Positions 10,335 to 24,100 of a stretch of DNA of 64,000 nucleotides are shown one piece after another. A program made the translations under genes and the position numbers. This DNA is from Helicoverpa zea (lineage: Eukaryota > Arthropoda > Insecta > Lepidoptera > Noctuidae). Below the pieces are notes generated by a model that saw nothing but the letters and a program-made list of their open reading frames with translations, had not been told where the DNA came from and did no database searches. The stretch spans positions 496,001-560,000 of the forward strand of contig NC_061462.1 of assembly GCF_022581195.2 (NCBI RefSeq). The letters run 5' to 3'. Every line of letters starts with the position of its first letter. Position 1 is the first letter of the stretch.

Positions 10335-13100
10335 AATCTTTTACTTTTAAACACTCCATTTTATAACGAGGTGTTAACGTTCAAAAACTACTGCCTAATC
10401 GCTGACTCCCAAACACTAGTTTCAATTACTAACATAAAATTCGAATTCCGAATACATTCAAAATCGATGCTCCGTTCAAACCACTCGACCGTAAATCTTA
10501 TTTTATTTTCTATCGAGCGAAGTTTTACAAAGTTTCATTTTCAAGACTAGATTTATACACTAGTGGGTATAAACTAGCCATTTTACTGCAAGGTCCGTGT
10601 AACTGGCTGCTAATTGGGAGAGTTAGCTAGTTAGGACCGAGTTTGAATTCATTCTGAACATAACTATATGTTAAGTTTGGGTATGTAATTGTATTTAGAC
10701 TTACGCTCAAGGTCAAAGGCAAAATCTAGATAATTAAGCGGAATTTTGCATATGACAGACTACTAAAGGCATTATTATGCTTTGATAGCACTGAAATTAC
10801 AAACGTCGATAAAATTATTTCACCTACATCACGTATATTTTGAAAGCAAAAACCTAATGTCAGTAGATAATATTGAGTACGTTCAGTGTTGAATGTTCAA
10901 ACGAATTTCGACTTTGTCATATCTGATCGTTTAATGCATGAAAAGGTTAGGTCCCATAATCAAATTTCTCTTTTGCCCTAACATCTAAAATTGATTCCCA
11001 ATTCATCAGCCTACATTTTATAAAGTTTCTTTAGACACTAAAATGTTGCAAGCTGCAATAAATTACAAAAAATAACAAAAATGAAGCAGCGTGAGTAAGT
11101 ACCTACGTTTCTAAAATGTTTGCGAAACCTTTGTGCACGAACACACAATTCAATCGACGCACTTGCACAAACCAATGGACTCGCGCCAGTGCGGAAATAT
11201 TTTTTGTTCCCGAATATTTTTTGTGAAATCTCGCTATCGATCCAGCATTTAAAACTGAAAACACTAACCCAGCAAAGTAAATAAGTTTGCCAAAGTTATT
11301 AAAAGCCTCTGTCCATTGTTAAAATAATTTACATGACAAGTAATATTATTATGCGAGACAAGTGTTGGTCTTATATCATCTCCAGTTAAACCCTTTTCGC
11401 ACTTGACTTTGTGGCTGTGAAAACGTATAACCGAAGTATTTTAGCACTCATCATTTTAATTCTTCACTCAGTATGTTGAATTCATTTATTTTTGTAAAAT
11501 AAAATGATTTCGTTTATTTTACTTTTTCAAAATGACAAGCACTCGCCACTATTTTCACCCGCGTCCTGAATGAGCTACTCCAGGCATCCGGATGAAAGTA
11601 ACACAGCCTTCCTTGAGACTGGCCTTAATTGGGCTAACAGAATAATAGTTTTTGAGATGAGCGCTTTCAAGCAAACAAACTCTTCAGCTTTATGAAATAA
11701 GTGTAGAATAAATCAAAATACCTCTAAAAAGACTTAAAAGATGACTCAACCTTCAATCAATCGAGTCACTTCTTGATTATTTCAGTATTATTCCATCCTC
11801 TTAAGTGTATCAATAGATCTAAACTTGTAGAATATGAAGCCATGCACAAAGATAAAAATTAAAAACGTCGGCGGGTAATTATGCCAGTCTCCACACAAAA
11901 GTTCCATCTCCACTATTCAATATATTGATGTTCAATTTCAATTAAGTATTAGGTATATATTAGGTATATTCAATTAAGTAATACAACTTTGTTGGCGTAA
12001 TCGGTTATGCAATCATCTCGACAATATTATATCAAAGTATTTGATACGGAAAACTGCACTAACTATATATAGATATTAGCTTCTATAAGTTACGAAAATG
12101 TAAATCGATTCTCGTAGGATTCAATTCACTGAAGGCATTGTTTGCATCGCCCCAAGCTCTGAAATTCTATCTGAAATACAAAAGTATTGTTTTATTTTGT
12201 AACCCAGCCACCTTCAAGCAAAAAAATGGCAGTATCTTTGTATTGTCATCTCACGAAAGCTGTTAAACCGTACATGTGTGTGTGTATATGTACATGCACA
12301 TTGTCCTTGTATGCGTAAGCTCAGAAGCGATCAGGAGTGGTCAAGTCGCCGACTCACACAATCACAACGTGCTCACACATTCACACACACAAGTGTATTT
12401 CACCCGCTTTTGTGAGACAAAACATCTGTACTTGTTTGACTTAAGAGATGCAGACAATAGCCCAAGTGCAGTCGATTGAACAAGTCCCTTTTAATGGGAA
12501 TTCAAATATTAGCCCATTGTGGTACGTTTTTGCTTTTCATATTTGTTCTTGCATTATTTTATTTGTATTCTCAGGACTTGCAGTGTATTGACTTAATGCT
12601 CGAGAGGATTGTAAATAACTGAACGAAATCGTTTTTGGTTGTAAATGGTGTCTATATTTTGTGCGAATACTGGTGTGGAGATAAATATTATGAACTGAGT
12701 GGAAATTAAGGTTCAAGGTTTTTGTTTTAGCTGCGAATTTAATAATGTATTTTATTTACATTGTTTCATACAATATTGTTTATTTGTAAATCGAAGGCGA
12801 AAGCCAAATATGAATGTCTGTAACGACGCGCGTCAACGCTTGTTAGTTTGTCGCCCTCAACATGTTTAGTAAACAAACGCAAAAACTATGTTCCTAGAAG
12901 AACGTAGCGAGTGCCCATTGCTAAGCAAAGGCGTTATGAGTATGACTGTAAATTAAATAAGATTTTTGTTTTCATCCAAATTAGATATCAGCTCAAGGCA
13001 GATTGCCCGTTTCAGATTGTGTTACGATTTGTACGATGTTTTTCAATGTTATCCATATTCTAAGACTAAACTAATGCTAGGAAGAAGGATAATATATTTA
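10335..13100. other. Gene-free stretch with degenerate repeat pieces
   Basis: No coding exon was recognised. A block near 11,555-11,620 (TTTTCACCCGCGTCCTGA) belongs to the dispersed 'cacccgcgtcc' repeat seen again near 23.6, 54.7 and 55.3 kb. Short CA/TG-rich runs lie near 12,270-12,390. Otherwise featureless AT-rich DNA. Confidence 0.4.
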
Positions 13101-13396
13101 TCACCGGTAAATAACAAGATCCGTAAGTTTATCAATTTACTAGGAAGTTCATAAACTTTCATAAGATTCTAAACGGGAGATAAATTGTAATATTTTACGT
13201 CCACATTTTCGAAGGAAATAGCGCGTAGCGTTTGGTTACTGCTTACTTATTATTTTACGAGTGAGTTCAGTAAGTTTATCAATTTACGAAAATGTAGACG
13301 TAAAATATTACAATTTATCTCCAGTTTAGAATCTTGCGAAAGTTTATAAACTTCCTAGTAAATTGATAAACTTACGAATCTTGTTATTTTCCGTGA
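13101..13396. mobile_element. Short foldback/MITE with about 110-bp arms
   Basis: TCACCGGTAAATAACAAG and the following roughly 95 bp reappear inverted at 13286-13396 (CGAAAATGTAGACGTAAAAT onward). The arms differ by several substitutions and the loop is about 73 bp. Within each arm, GTAAGTTTATCAATTTAC recurs. A similar TCACCGG..AAATTGATCAACTTAC block lies inside the long-repeat element near 9,307. No target-site duplication was identified. Confidence 0.75.
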
Positions 13397-13399
13397 CAT

Positions 13400-14729
13400 A
13401 TTCAATGACTTTCAAGAAAAGAAAATGGATTGCAAAAAAAAAAACAAATTAATTTGCACCAAATGCTGATCCTGTGCTCATTCACCAACCTCTAAACCAC
13501 TGCAATTCGTCTAAGAACTCTAAGTATACCCACCAGGCATACTAAATGAGTCCACTATTCAAGGACTGTCTAGACGGGAAGTCGATCCCACTGACTATAG
13601 CCCACTAGGCTACCCTCTACGTAAACCTACCCCAGACGAGATAAGGTTTCCTAGGAACCATTAAATAAACTCCCTTTCCCCTTCCCCTCCCCCTCTCAAA
13701 CTATTACTAAATCGAGGCTTAACCGTAGTAGTGATTTAATCTTAATGTTTGTTGTAGTTGTACAATAGACTACAGACTCAAACTCAGTTTACTATTCAAG
13801 TATGCTATGTAATTTTTACGTACATATTTATGAATGCGAAAGTTCAATTACGCTAACACGGTAAAACTATTGAATGAGTACATACGAAGATATAGTAAGG
13901 AGATAGGTAGCGTTGTTATTTAAGGACGGGAAGTAGTATCTTCAAAACGCAAGTGAACTCGCAGTAAGCAGATAAAAAAATATCACTGACACTGTAAAAA
14001 TGAGCATCACTTAATAATATATTTCTGAATACACCTAGATACCTCAAAAACTCCAACTCATTAGTATAATTTTGTACTCGAGCACTTTATAAAATGCCGC
14101 CAAATTATAACCTTCTACATAACATTCAACATAAATTCTTAAAACAACGAAAAATATATTGCAAATTGCGGTTTAATATCTAAATCTAACGTCATCTGTT
14201 ATCTCGACACTTCAATGATTTTACGAAAGCGATTCTTTTCAGAGGGTCTGAAATTAGCTCATATATTTACTGGCCAAGGTTTCACATGACAAGTAGGCTT
14301 TTTATTTCACCAATGCCATAGGCTAATATAACACACCTAATATTATGAATACTGAATTAGTTATGTTTTCTAATTATAAATCATCAAAACGAATTTTTTT
14401 ATTCTCATTTATTCAGGATCAGCAACATAAACTCTGGCAGAGTTCATGAAAAACATAATTATGAATGCTCATCACTCCATTAGCTAAATTACCCAGCTGG
14501 TTTTACTAATTTAATAAAAATAGTTTCAGTAATTTTTAACTGAATGAAATCTCGTAAATAAAATAACAAGGGCGCTGTTGTGCGTCGAAGTACTGAAAAT
14601 TATATTTTGAAAAAAAAAAAGTTGATAAACCTCGCAAGTACTTACTATATTCGATAAGTAAAAGATACGACATTTTAATCAAATCAGAATTTAAAAAATA
14701 TTCTACACTTCCATATATACAACTCGGTA
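13400..14729. other. Gene-free stretch
   Basis: No coding signal or structured repeat was recognised. A pyrimidine-rich patch (CCCTTTCCCCTTCCCCTCCC) lies near 13,672. Confidence 0.4.
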
Positions 14730-15166
14730 TATACAACATGTAACTTAATTAACGCACATCCTGAAATTAGTTTGTTCAGAATCGTTTACTGAATCGATTT
14801 ATATCATTTTTAATATAGGTAATTTTTTATCCCAAAAATAATTAAAACTACCGAAATTATTGTCACATTAACCCTGTACAGTCAAAACAAATTCAAATAG
14901 ACCGTAACTCAAAGTAATAAGACTTCGTGTATTGTCGGCTTTTTCCGTAGTTTCGTTACGTTGTGTCGAGTCGAGCGGCGCGCGGCGCGATATTTACGTG
15001 CGTAGTAGTATGACCAAAAAGTTCTCCAAGAATTGGTATAACTAATTTAGTAAATAACAATGCATATACATGTTAAATTAAAAATTCAGTATATGTATTA
15101 TGATTATAACATAATATTCTAATTGGGGTGTTTGAGGGTGTGCGTTAATTACGTTACATGTTGTAT
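14730..15166. mobile_element. Terminal-inverted-repeat element, about 437 bp
   Basis: TATACAACATGTAACTTAAT followed by TAACGCACA at the left is mirrored at the right by TGTGCGTTAATTACGTTACA followed by TGTTGTATA, a match of about 28 bp with one or two changes. The interior holds a CG-rich island (GTCGAGCGGCGCGCGGCGCG) in otherwise AT-rich DNA. No transposase and no clear target duplication were found. Confidence 0.65.
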
Positions 15167-16532
15167 AGTTATAAGGCTTATATCTTATAACACAGGAACT
15201 TACCATCTGTTCAATTTACAGCACTCACCTTCGCCGACAAACTCGGAACACATAATTAAATCAACAACGTAATTTTCCTTCGCAATACAATAAACGATAC
15301 AAATCAATAACAGGTAATACAATCATCTTTTGTTCTTTGTCATTTGTAAAGAAATTGCGTATTTTATACTTACTGCGTACTTAAATAAAGCTCTTTGAAG
15401 TAAAGTTAAAATAAATTATAAAATAATCTTGCCATATTTTGAAACACCTTCGAAGTTATATATTAGTGTATATAACTAAACAATTTGGTGCGTCATTTAA
15501 CTATGTTAAAGTAGCCATAAAAATCAATGTTCGAGTTGTTTTTACCTGTATAATAATAATAATACCCAAAAAAATACACCCATAAAAATATTATTTCTGG
15601 AAAAACAATACCATACATGTAATATCATAGATACTTAAACTATGTACTTCTTTAGAAACTTCAATTGATTAAAACGTTTCAAGGTCAAGATTTTAAATCG
15701 ATAAACTCAATATAAAAACTATTCCATAGTGTCAATGTCATAAGTACACTCCTTCAGAATAAAAGATTTTTTCTTAAAAAGAGCAAACACTTCGATATTA
15801 TTTTAAACCTCAATCGCTTCGAAAACAAATAAAATTTTCTGCTAACTACAAAACACGAAAACTCCTAGACGAGTTCAGATAATATTTAGTACGGAAGTAA
15901 ACATGACCTTGGGGATCATTATAATCTACCTATTTTCCGGGTATGAAAAAATCTTCTCTGAACATATGGCAGAAACCAGGGAAAAAATGTAGGTGGTCAT
16001 AAAATAAAAATCAAAAGAGAAAAGCTTTGTGTTTTCATGTGAAAAAATATATCTGGAACACAATGTAACTCAGGCATTTAGACGTGTTCACACCGTGACG
16101 TATGTTAGCCAAATTAATTAATTACGCACAATAAAAGTAGCAACTTTTTGTTTCACATAAAGGACTATATGGTTGATTTACGAGCTTGCGTTCCAGTCGA
16201 TTCGTTTTCATTCTTGCTAATCATACGCCTGTTTTGTTTTATTTATTTTTAAAGGCCACGTTATATAAGCTGGATTAATCAAACAACAATGTTGTTCAAA
16301 AATTATTATTTAAAAGTTATGGATATTTTAAATGTAAAAAAAATCATCATGATACCCATAACGTAATTACATAGCAAAAATACGAATTTATCTTCTATTT
16401 TGAATGAGAACTACAACATAAATAACCATCGTATATAAAACATTTAGTTTTCCATTCAATTGACGCCCAATCTCTTGAAGTTTTGCCAAATCGTTTAGCA
16501 GTTCAGCATAAAATACAATATATAAGCTAGGT
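15167..16532. other. Probable first-intron sequence of the receptor gene
   Basis: This stretch lies downstream of the donor of the receptor exon on the minus strand and shows no second receptor exon: I found no reverse-complement of a PW..MCK or SLDR block. AT-rich and otherwise unremarkable. Confidence 0.45.
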
Positions 16533-16538
16533 ACTCAC

Positions 16539-17085
16539 GGACAAATATGTTGGACATCAGCGTGGCTGGCAGACAGAACACGATCACCAGAATGTCCGCC
16601 ACAGCAAGGTTCACGATAAAGAAGTTGGTCACAGTCCTCATTCGCGGCGAGCGGTAGACGACCGCGATCACGAAGCAGTTCCCCACCAGCCCCACGAGGA
16701 ACACCAGCAGGTAGGCGGCGCAGTACACCGCGGTCATGGCTCCGCCGTGCCGGTACATGAACTCGTCAGGGATGGGCCCCAGGTCTGACCGGTTCAGCGT
16801 GACGTTCATCCGCAGCGGGTGCCGCTCCAGCATCGCGCCCTCCATGTGCGTGGACAGCGGCTCCAGGTCCGGCAGCACGCTGTTATCAGGCACGAATTTA
16901 CTGTTCATCGCCTCCATGATAGAGTTGGACAGCATATCCACCATATTGTGTCTGTGAGCCTCCCTCATGTGCGAGTGGTTGTGGTGCCGCCAGTGGTGCC
17001 GCACCTCCTGGCTCCCCTGCGTCGAGTAGTTATAATATCCATCTTCACTCATAAAATCACCCGAAGGAATCCTTAAAGGTGCCAT
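16539..17085 (-). CDS. First coding exon of a SIFamide/NPFF-like neuropeptide receptor (GPCR)
   Basis: This exon encodes residues 1-182 of a class A GPCR that would sit in the plasma membrane of neurons or target cells. The extracellular N-terminus is long (about 115 aa), with N-glycosylation sites at N19, N94 and N98 and a His-rich patch at 30-46. TM1 spans about 116-143 with the GN motif at 135-136. TM2 spans about 154-177 with NLAVAD and the conserved Asp at 164, and FCLPATLMSNIFV follows. The ATG has an in-frame TGA two codons upstream. The donor is GTC C/GTGAGT (phase 1); the split codon would start with C, fitting the Pro-Trp expected next in this family. SIFamide receptor is my preferred call, but NPFF/RYamide-type relatives are possible. 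No downstream exon was seen. Confidence 0.8.
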
Positions 17086-17274
17086 CTCTCAATATGACAT
17101 TTCCGCAAAATAACACTTTAAAAACTGTCAACAATTACTTCAAATTCGTACCAAATTAATTCACACAACACTAAGTTAATTCTTATCTATTTAACATTCT
17201 TTCACACACCAAAAGTTAGCAAATCAAATTAAACAAATATTTATTCACAGCACACGAAAACGTAAACTCCAAAT

Positions 17275-17430
17275 GTTCCATTAGAAAAGTATGAAAAGTT
17301 CCGTGGGTTGGGCGCGCCGGTTCGTAGCAGGTCTACGCGCGGTTGGTTTGGCGTTCGCGCGCCGTCTGCCCGTCGTAGCGCTACGAGCTACGGCGGCGTA
17401 GGCCCGCGCGACGCATGTGCATTTTGAGGA
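17275..17430 (-). promoter_or_regulatory. CpG-rich block upstream of the receptor exon
   Basis: About 150 bp unusually rich in C, G and CpG (for example GGGCGCGCCGGTTCG) begins roughly 190 bp upstream of the receptor start codon. It reads open on the minus strand as an Arg/Ala/Thr-rich peptide without family resemblance. I infer a promoter or untranslated first exon of the receptor gene, from position and composition only. Confidence 0.35.
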
Positions 17431-20040
17431 ACGCACAGACATGCGATATACTGCACTTCCGATAAACTTTATTGCTTTAGACATAAGATACAAATTGCTT
17501 TGTTTAAAATTTTTAATGAAGAATAGTTTGTAGGCAAATTGGAAGGTTATCGAAAATGCAAGCCTAGTAAAAGAGTTAGCGTTTCATACTCGTACATATT
17601 AATCGTATCGGAGTATGAAATAAAATGTTCAAGGGCAATTAATATTGAAATCAGTATGTTTGCATAAAGTGGGAGCGATGTTTGATGTTACAAAGCTAAC
17701 ATGTGGTAATGAATCATACCAACCACCTGCAGTACATAGTAGCGATTGCGAATTAGATATTATAGTTTTTGAAGGTCAGAACTTTAGAAGGACTAGCATG
17801 AATGGACAAAATGAATTTCGGACTCTAATGTTGTACCATAAAACAGCGATGTTTCAAAAATAAGAATTTATATAGTCCAGTTATAAGATGTTTTATATAA
17901 AACTAGCTTTTGCCCGCGGCTTCGCTCCCGTCAACTGACTTCTCTACTTTACCCTATTTTTTTTTTCATAAGAACCTTCTCCTGACAATAACAAACACAA
18001 CAAAAAAAGAATTAGCCAAATTGGTCCAGGCGTTATTGAGTTATGCGCTTACCAACACATTTTGCGATTCATTTTTATATTATAGAAGATGTGTATTAGT
18101 ATATAATTATATTTATATATAATATTTTCTGAGGGCTATTCCTTAAACACGAGATCCTTTAAACAATAGTTATATAAGCTTGAACTTTAAACTAAGACTA
18201 GTTAGACTACGTTAAGTAATTAAGAGTGTCGCTCCAGTCTGGGTTCGGTTTCGATATCTTAATTAGTCTGTGAGCTAATAAGATGTTGCCTAGCGACGGG
18301 AAGGTCAGGGTTCGAAGCCGGTGAACTGTTACAGCATACTTGATTATAGTGTTGGGTAACTAAAAGTGTGAAATGTTTGTGAAATAAATGCAGTTGTATG
18401 TACTCTGAGCGATGTTAAACTGTAACATCTAAGATATGAATTACCCTATAATATTTTCTAGAGTTCAATAAAAATATGCATTTCAATCTATTTCTATAGT
18501 ATATTCAGTCGTTTTACTCTAAATTCGTTACTTTTGCATAAACTTATTAAATCTGAAAGCTTTATACCTATAATTAGCTGATTTGTGTTTTCCTGTATAA
18601 TAAATTTCCATGGTGTGTTAAAAACAACAGTAAAAACATTCGAATTTTAGAATCTTTTTGTAAAATTTCCTTAAAATATGAGTAGTGTATTTGATAAGAA
18701 CTAAAATTCGTTCGTTTACTATACAAAACGCGAGTACCTCCTGTATAAACTAGGATTGTATCCGACTGTATCTAAGGACAAGGTCATACCTTGCAAGATC
18801 GTTTTGAGTGCAAACGACAGGATATAGTCTGGATTCACGTGTCCGTCTGTGTGTATTGAAGCGAAATAATTGCGTTTATATAGTGACACTAGGTTTTACT
18901 TGCGACTTCACCCGCGTATTTACTTCCTACGTATAAGTAAATGTATGTGGGCTTATTTTTTCCTAATATTTAGACTTCATATTATGCTTAGTTAATTTTG
19001 AATTTCGTAGCGATTTCCTACAGTTTTAACAGCGTTCCGAGGAAACGATTTCCAATACCGCGATAAAAAGTAGCCTACATCTCACTCCAAAGTATCATAT
19101 TATATCACTATGCTTGTAATGAATTTCATTTTTAATCTGTATGTCTATTTTAGCATGAAAGCGTAACAAAATGATATTCGTATTTAAGATATTAGTAAAG
19201 ATAAGAGTCAATATTCTGTAGGGTATTGTGTTAATTAGTTGTTCTCAATTGTTATGTCTTCTTATGAAAGGAAGCTTTAGAAGTAATTAGGACTTGTATA
19301 ATTGGTGAATAGGCGTATCTTTTGTCTGGTTTGAATAGCTTATAGAACTTACACACTGGGGGATTCACCGCTCGGTTCTTTCACGCAGCAACGCTCGGTC
19401 CGTCATTATACGAGATCTTGAACGAACAATTGTCAACTGACGGTAGTTGTACCTACAAACAATAACACCTGAAATTGCGAAACAGTTTTTTATCGCAGAA
19501 AAAGGTAATGAATACGCGCGACAAAATCAGCGAACGTGAAACTCATGGTAAAATCGCTATTAGCAACAAGTTATTTTACAGGAATGTTTTATTGGCATTA
19601 ATAAAATATTTTTCTAGCCTTATTTTTTTCCTCTATTCCGAGAAATGAATTTTTAATATTTTACTACATACTTCATAAAATTATTACAAAACAATATTAT
19701 TCTGTACATTTTTGATTGTTTCCCCGAAATCACAACGAAACATTTCGATTGAGTGCACATCAAAGAACAACTCCATTATTTCACAGAATTTAAAAAATCA
19801 ATAGAAATACTCTTCTTAACTTTTCTGCTCGGAAAACTTGTCCTAGAAACAGCTTTACCCTGACTCTTTATTCCACAATATATTAACTATAACAACTCGA
19901 GTAATTTGAAAAATCTAGTTCAAATTACCTCAATTACGGCTATCGACAATGTAACAGTACAAAGGTAATGGTTTGACACATATTCGACGGATCGATCGGA
20001 CATCGAGTCTTCGAAGTCGTTTATATTGAATGAAACACAC
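17431..20040. other. Gene-free stretch with dispersed-repeat remnants
   Basis: GCCCGCGGCTTCGCTCCCGT near 17,912 and TGCGACTTCACCCGCGT near 18,902 are ends of repeats very common in moth genomes. The remainder is AT-rich with no coding signal. Confidence 0.45.
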
Positions 20041-20345
20041 TCTTAGATCATTTGACCAACTGGAGACGCCATGGCCGTGCCTTCCCTTTTAATACCTACT
20101 ACCATCCCAGAGGATTATCAGTCATGGCAGTTGTTCTTACATGTATAAGGAGATTAACCAGCTGCGCAGAACTGCGACACAGCTACACTCTCATATCCCG
20201 ATGATACGGTAATCCAACACGACCGGAGAAAGATCAGGAGTAGAACCGACATTAAAGTGCTCTCTGATGTGCGGGTGTATCAATCACCAACTTTCAGACT
20301 CGGGGCTGCTTTGTGCTTCCCTTCTTACTGCCGATTATTATGTTC
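20040..20345 (-). mobile_element. RTE-type LINE 3' untranslated region, reverse orientation
   Basis: Read on the minus strand, the block contains CGGTCGTGTTGGATTACCGT, an ATGAGAGTG piece and an AGCTGGTTAATCTCC piece. It parallels the copy at 32.3-32.6 kb. The terminal GCCGAAATC..CGTGG element, best seen in that other copy, also ends the RTE fragment at 42.2 kb. Only the 3' tail survives and no coding remains. Confidence 0.6.
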
Positions 20346-20760
20346 TTTAGTCTTAAAAATGCTTTTTTTTAATTATTAAATATTATTTTTTTTCTAAAGC
20401 CATGTGTATACCTACGTACACACATAACAATAGATCTATTTCCATCTAACTTCAGAACTATGTAGCCGATTGAAGGAAAGATGTTTGTCTGCAGAACTTC
20501 AATTGCGAACCGACGTTAGTCTACCGTCTGAATACACGGTATGCACTGATTGTGTAAACTGTTCAATGATTGACTACATCAAAGTAGAATCGGGTATTTC
20601 CAATTTCTCCGTAGCTGTTTTGTTTTAAGCTATGTGTATGAAACCTTAGGTATTTTGGCTTGCTTGGTTTGACAGAAGGTACCTAAAGTGCAATGTACTT
20701 TGCATTCGTGTAAGTACACGTGGGCGTCATTTTAGCACATATTAAAATTATAAACTTCAT

Positions 20761-21179
20761 ATATAAGGTGCTTTAATATTACCTGCCAGGACTTGAATGG
20801 GGGGTAGTATTGCGTTTATAGATTACAATAGTGAAAGAATTTCGTTCCCCGGAACAGTCAATTTGAGACATTAAACAAGTTAAATTAACATTGGCTCTAC
20901 TCTGCATAACGTGGTTCACAAATTACGCGCGTAGTGTCGCTTCGTCAATGAAAACAACTGCTATCTCTTTCTATCCGTTCTGCAAGAGTGGCAACGCGCA
21001 ACTCTACTGGATGGTTAAACTAATAAATTAAGTCAAATTTATACGTCTTTTTTTTTGTATGAAAAAAAATATGACAAATAATCAATTATTTATCTTCACT
21101 ATTGTAATCTAAAAACGCAATACTACCCCCCATTCAAGTCCTGGCAGGTAATATTAAAGCACCTTATATTATTTTATAT
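20761..21179. mobile_element. MITE copy 1, about 72-bp terminal inverted repeats
   Basis: ATATAAGGTGCTTTAATATT and the next roughly 50 bp (ACCTGCCAGGACTTGAATGG, then GGGGTAGTATTGCG) reappear inverted at the right end. The centre includes TTCCCCGGAACAG and TTACGCGCGTAGTGTCGCTT. There is no coding capacity. A second copy in the same orientation lies 3.7 kb downstream with only small differences. Confidence 0.9.
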
Positions 21180-24100
21180 TATTAATAAACTTTTGCTCAT
21201 AGTTTTGATACCAATTCTTGCATCCGGATAGTCTATAGGTCTAACCAAAAGATAGGTTATCTAACAATGAATTACCTTTTAAATCTGACAGAATTTCCTG
21301 GAACGGGCTAGTTTATCCAAGCCTAATGAAATAAACTATTCACCTTTATAATATTAGAAACAAACTATAATAAATGAGATATTACTACCTCAAATCTGAC
21401 ATTATCAAAAGGTCATAGACAATAATTTGTTTATGTTACGTTAAAATGAAATTCTAATACTGGCCAAAAAATCCGGAATTATTTTAACCAGCCCGAGTTT
21501 TCCGAGTTCAATGCTTTACAAAAGGGCAATATAGGGTCACTATAATTATAGACTAATAATAAAAGACTCCTAAATAAAACCTCGATTACAAACTGTTATC
21601 TATGAAATTGTAATAAAACGGTTGATAGCGGAAGTCTATAATAAAGTGCTGGTATTTTTGTTAGGGGTGCTGCAATAAAGTGTGACTTGAAATACAACCT
21701 TAATATCCTATTGTTGGCAGTACACCGACCTGCGGTTTTGGGATTCCGTGGTACTGTTAAAAAGTGACCATTTATTTAGGTAGTTGTGTAACTAAAAATG
21801 TGACGGTAGCTAATTCAAATTGAACTAAAATTCTGCTAGCACGTTCATCCGCTTTCTATGGAAATAACACCATGTTCCCTAGATAAATAGCCCATCTAAC
21901 AATGAAATAATTTTCCACATCGGGGTAGCAGTTTCTGGGATAAAAGTTTTCATGTAAACATATGTACAAACAGACCCTCCTGCTTTATACATTAGATGCA
22001 TTTGTTTTACAAAATTTATAATTTGTTAATTTATCGGTCAAAAACGAGTTAAAAGAATATCGACTTAAAGCGGTTTAGATAGGTACAGAACCACAAGCGA
22101 TCACAAACAATTTATTCAGTTTTTATTACGAAAAAATTACCTAGGTTCCATTCAAAATCGTTGGTCTCGATCATTCGATAAGATTTATGATGGCCGCCGA
22201 AATATCTGTGTTTTACGACATGTTATTATATTTTCTATGTGTAAACATTCATATAATGACACCTTTCAGTGGATTTGTTCAGTTCAATGGGCACTGAATT
22301 AAATCTTCTTCAGCGGAGGTGAATGACCTCGGATTTCATTAGAGTTACATTTCCTTTGGAAGAATTCTACGGTTTTTTTTTTGTACGTTTCTTTAGAAAA
22401 GGTTTTAGAATACTTGGGTAGTTAATGATTAGGGAATATTTATTTTTACTTGAAAACCATTATGTCCTGAAAGGTTTCATGATGAGCATAACAGTGGTTA
22501 CTTAGTGCTAACAGCCCAAATGTATTATTGACAGGTAGTGGGTAGAAGCCTCCTTGAAGAAAGGTTTTAAAAAGTTCAGTATTCCTTAGAATAATTAACA
22601 TATTTTTTTCACCAATTGTAACTTTTATAACTACGGTGCTAACTTTTTGAAAAAACTTTATAATAGGTTTTTAACAAAAAAGCTTTCGAAACTTTGCACA
22701 ACGATAATTTTCTATTTATCTGCCTTAGTGGTATTAAATGGCTAATCCTTAAGGTTTCAACTTTATTCACCCAAAACGAATTTCAAACACTAAGCTATCT
22801 AGATTCAGTGAAAGCCTTTTAAACAGATTTAAATTTATCAAATCCGTTATCAGACTTCCCCCGAAATTAAGTGAAAAAAGTACTTGATTACCAACAAGGG
22901 GTCATTGACCTGGCTTCGCGATAACGTCTGGTAAAACTGACAATCTTAACTGGTTGTAACAGGCTCCTATCTTGGACTACACCCAGTGAACATTTAGCGC
23001 GTACGGGCTAAACTTAGTGATGGTTCGTCAGTGAGCAGGAATAACAAAAGAAATACAATTTTTTTATGTAGGTAGTATTTGTAGGTAGATTAGTTTATGT
23101 AATTGAATATGATATCTCACCTATTTGCTGTCGTTTTTTGATTAAACCAGCTGAGCTTAATTCATCCATGGGCCAAATGAGAAGTCTACATCATCATCAG
23201 CCTAGTCTTTTATAAGCTTTGTTGGGGGTGGCTCCAGGTCTAATTTTATGCCGCTGAACGCCACTGAGCCTCAAGGAGCGACTGCTTAGCGGACCTACTC
23301 AACCTGGTCAATTGCTGTTACTCCTTGATGGACTGTCAGACTTTGTGACGGGTTATCAGAGTTAACTTAAAATGGTTAACTACAGTATTACAGGGTTACT
23401 TAATTAAAGAGTTGCCCTTAGTTGTTCTTCTGTTATATCTTGCTTAACACGGTAACTGTCTGGTTGGGGTCGCTTGACCTTTCTTTCCGAGGCACGATTT
23501 ATATCAGAGAGGCGTTGTGCTGCGAACAGAGGCCCACAATTACAAACGCACTGCTAATTCCAACATAAGGTATTAACTTCTTCAGCTGTACCTATTGATA
23601 GCGCAAAACTATAGAAAATACCTACTCGTTAAACCTGCGTCCTGAGGGAACTACTTCCTATGCATGGAGGAGCCTATTTCTTGGTGCTTGAATCCGTCCA
23701 GTAGTTTTTAGGTGAAACAATTATAAACATCCATACTTTCGGGTACATAATATTTGTAAAATAATATAGGCACGGAACCTAAACTTAACTATAGCCAGTT
23801 AAGTTTTATGGTGTTCTTAAGGTAAAAAGGGTTAAATTGTCGGTATCTCGATACCTAAAATCGGATGGCGCCTCAGAAACCTTAACAGCACTTTTTCGAT
23901 ATGCTTACTTATGTAAGGATTTTCTCTTATGCAGGATAGGTCAAATAAATATTAATGGGGTTTGGAAACCCCGACCTATCGATGGCTCACAGGCATAGCT
24001 TACATAATACCGTGGCATTGGAAAATTCATATCAGTTTATAACAGTTTCCTATGTAAGTAGCTTTTTAATCACTTTAGTTTTAATGTCTTCGTAGATGTT

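Noticed and set aside
12276..12479. 67-codon frame rich in M, V, C and Y
   Set aside because: Begins in TG/CA-type simple sequence; no family resemblance and no splice context.
1..16538. Further exons of the neuropeptide receptor on the minus strand
   Set aside because: I looked for blocks coding PW..MCK, SLDR and later transmembrane segments and found none; the remaining exons are probably outside the window.
18270..18345. GGTTCGAAGCC B-box match near 18.3 kb
   Set aside because: The only A-box-like stretch lies too close to it, and no cloverleaf could be drawn; no tRNA or clear SINE.
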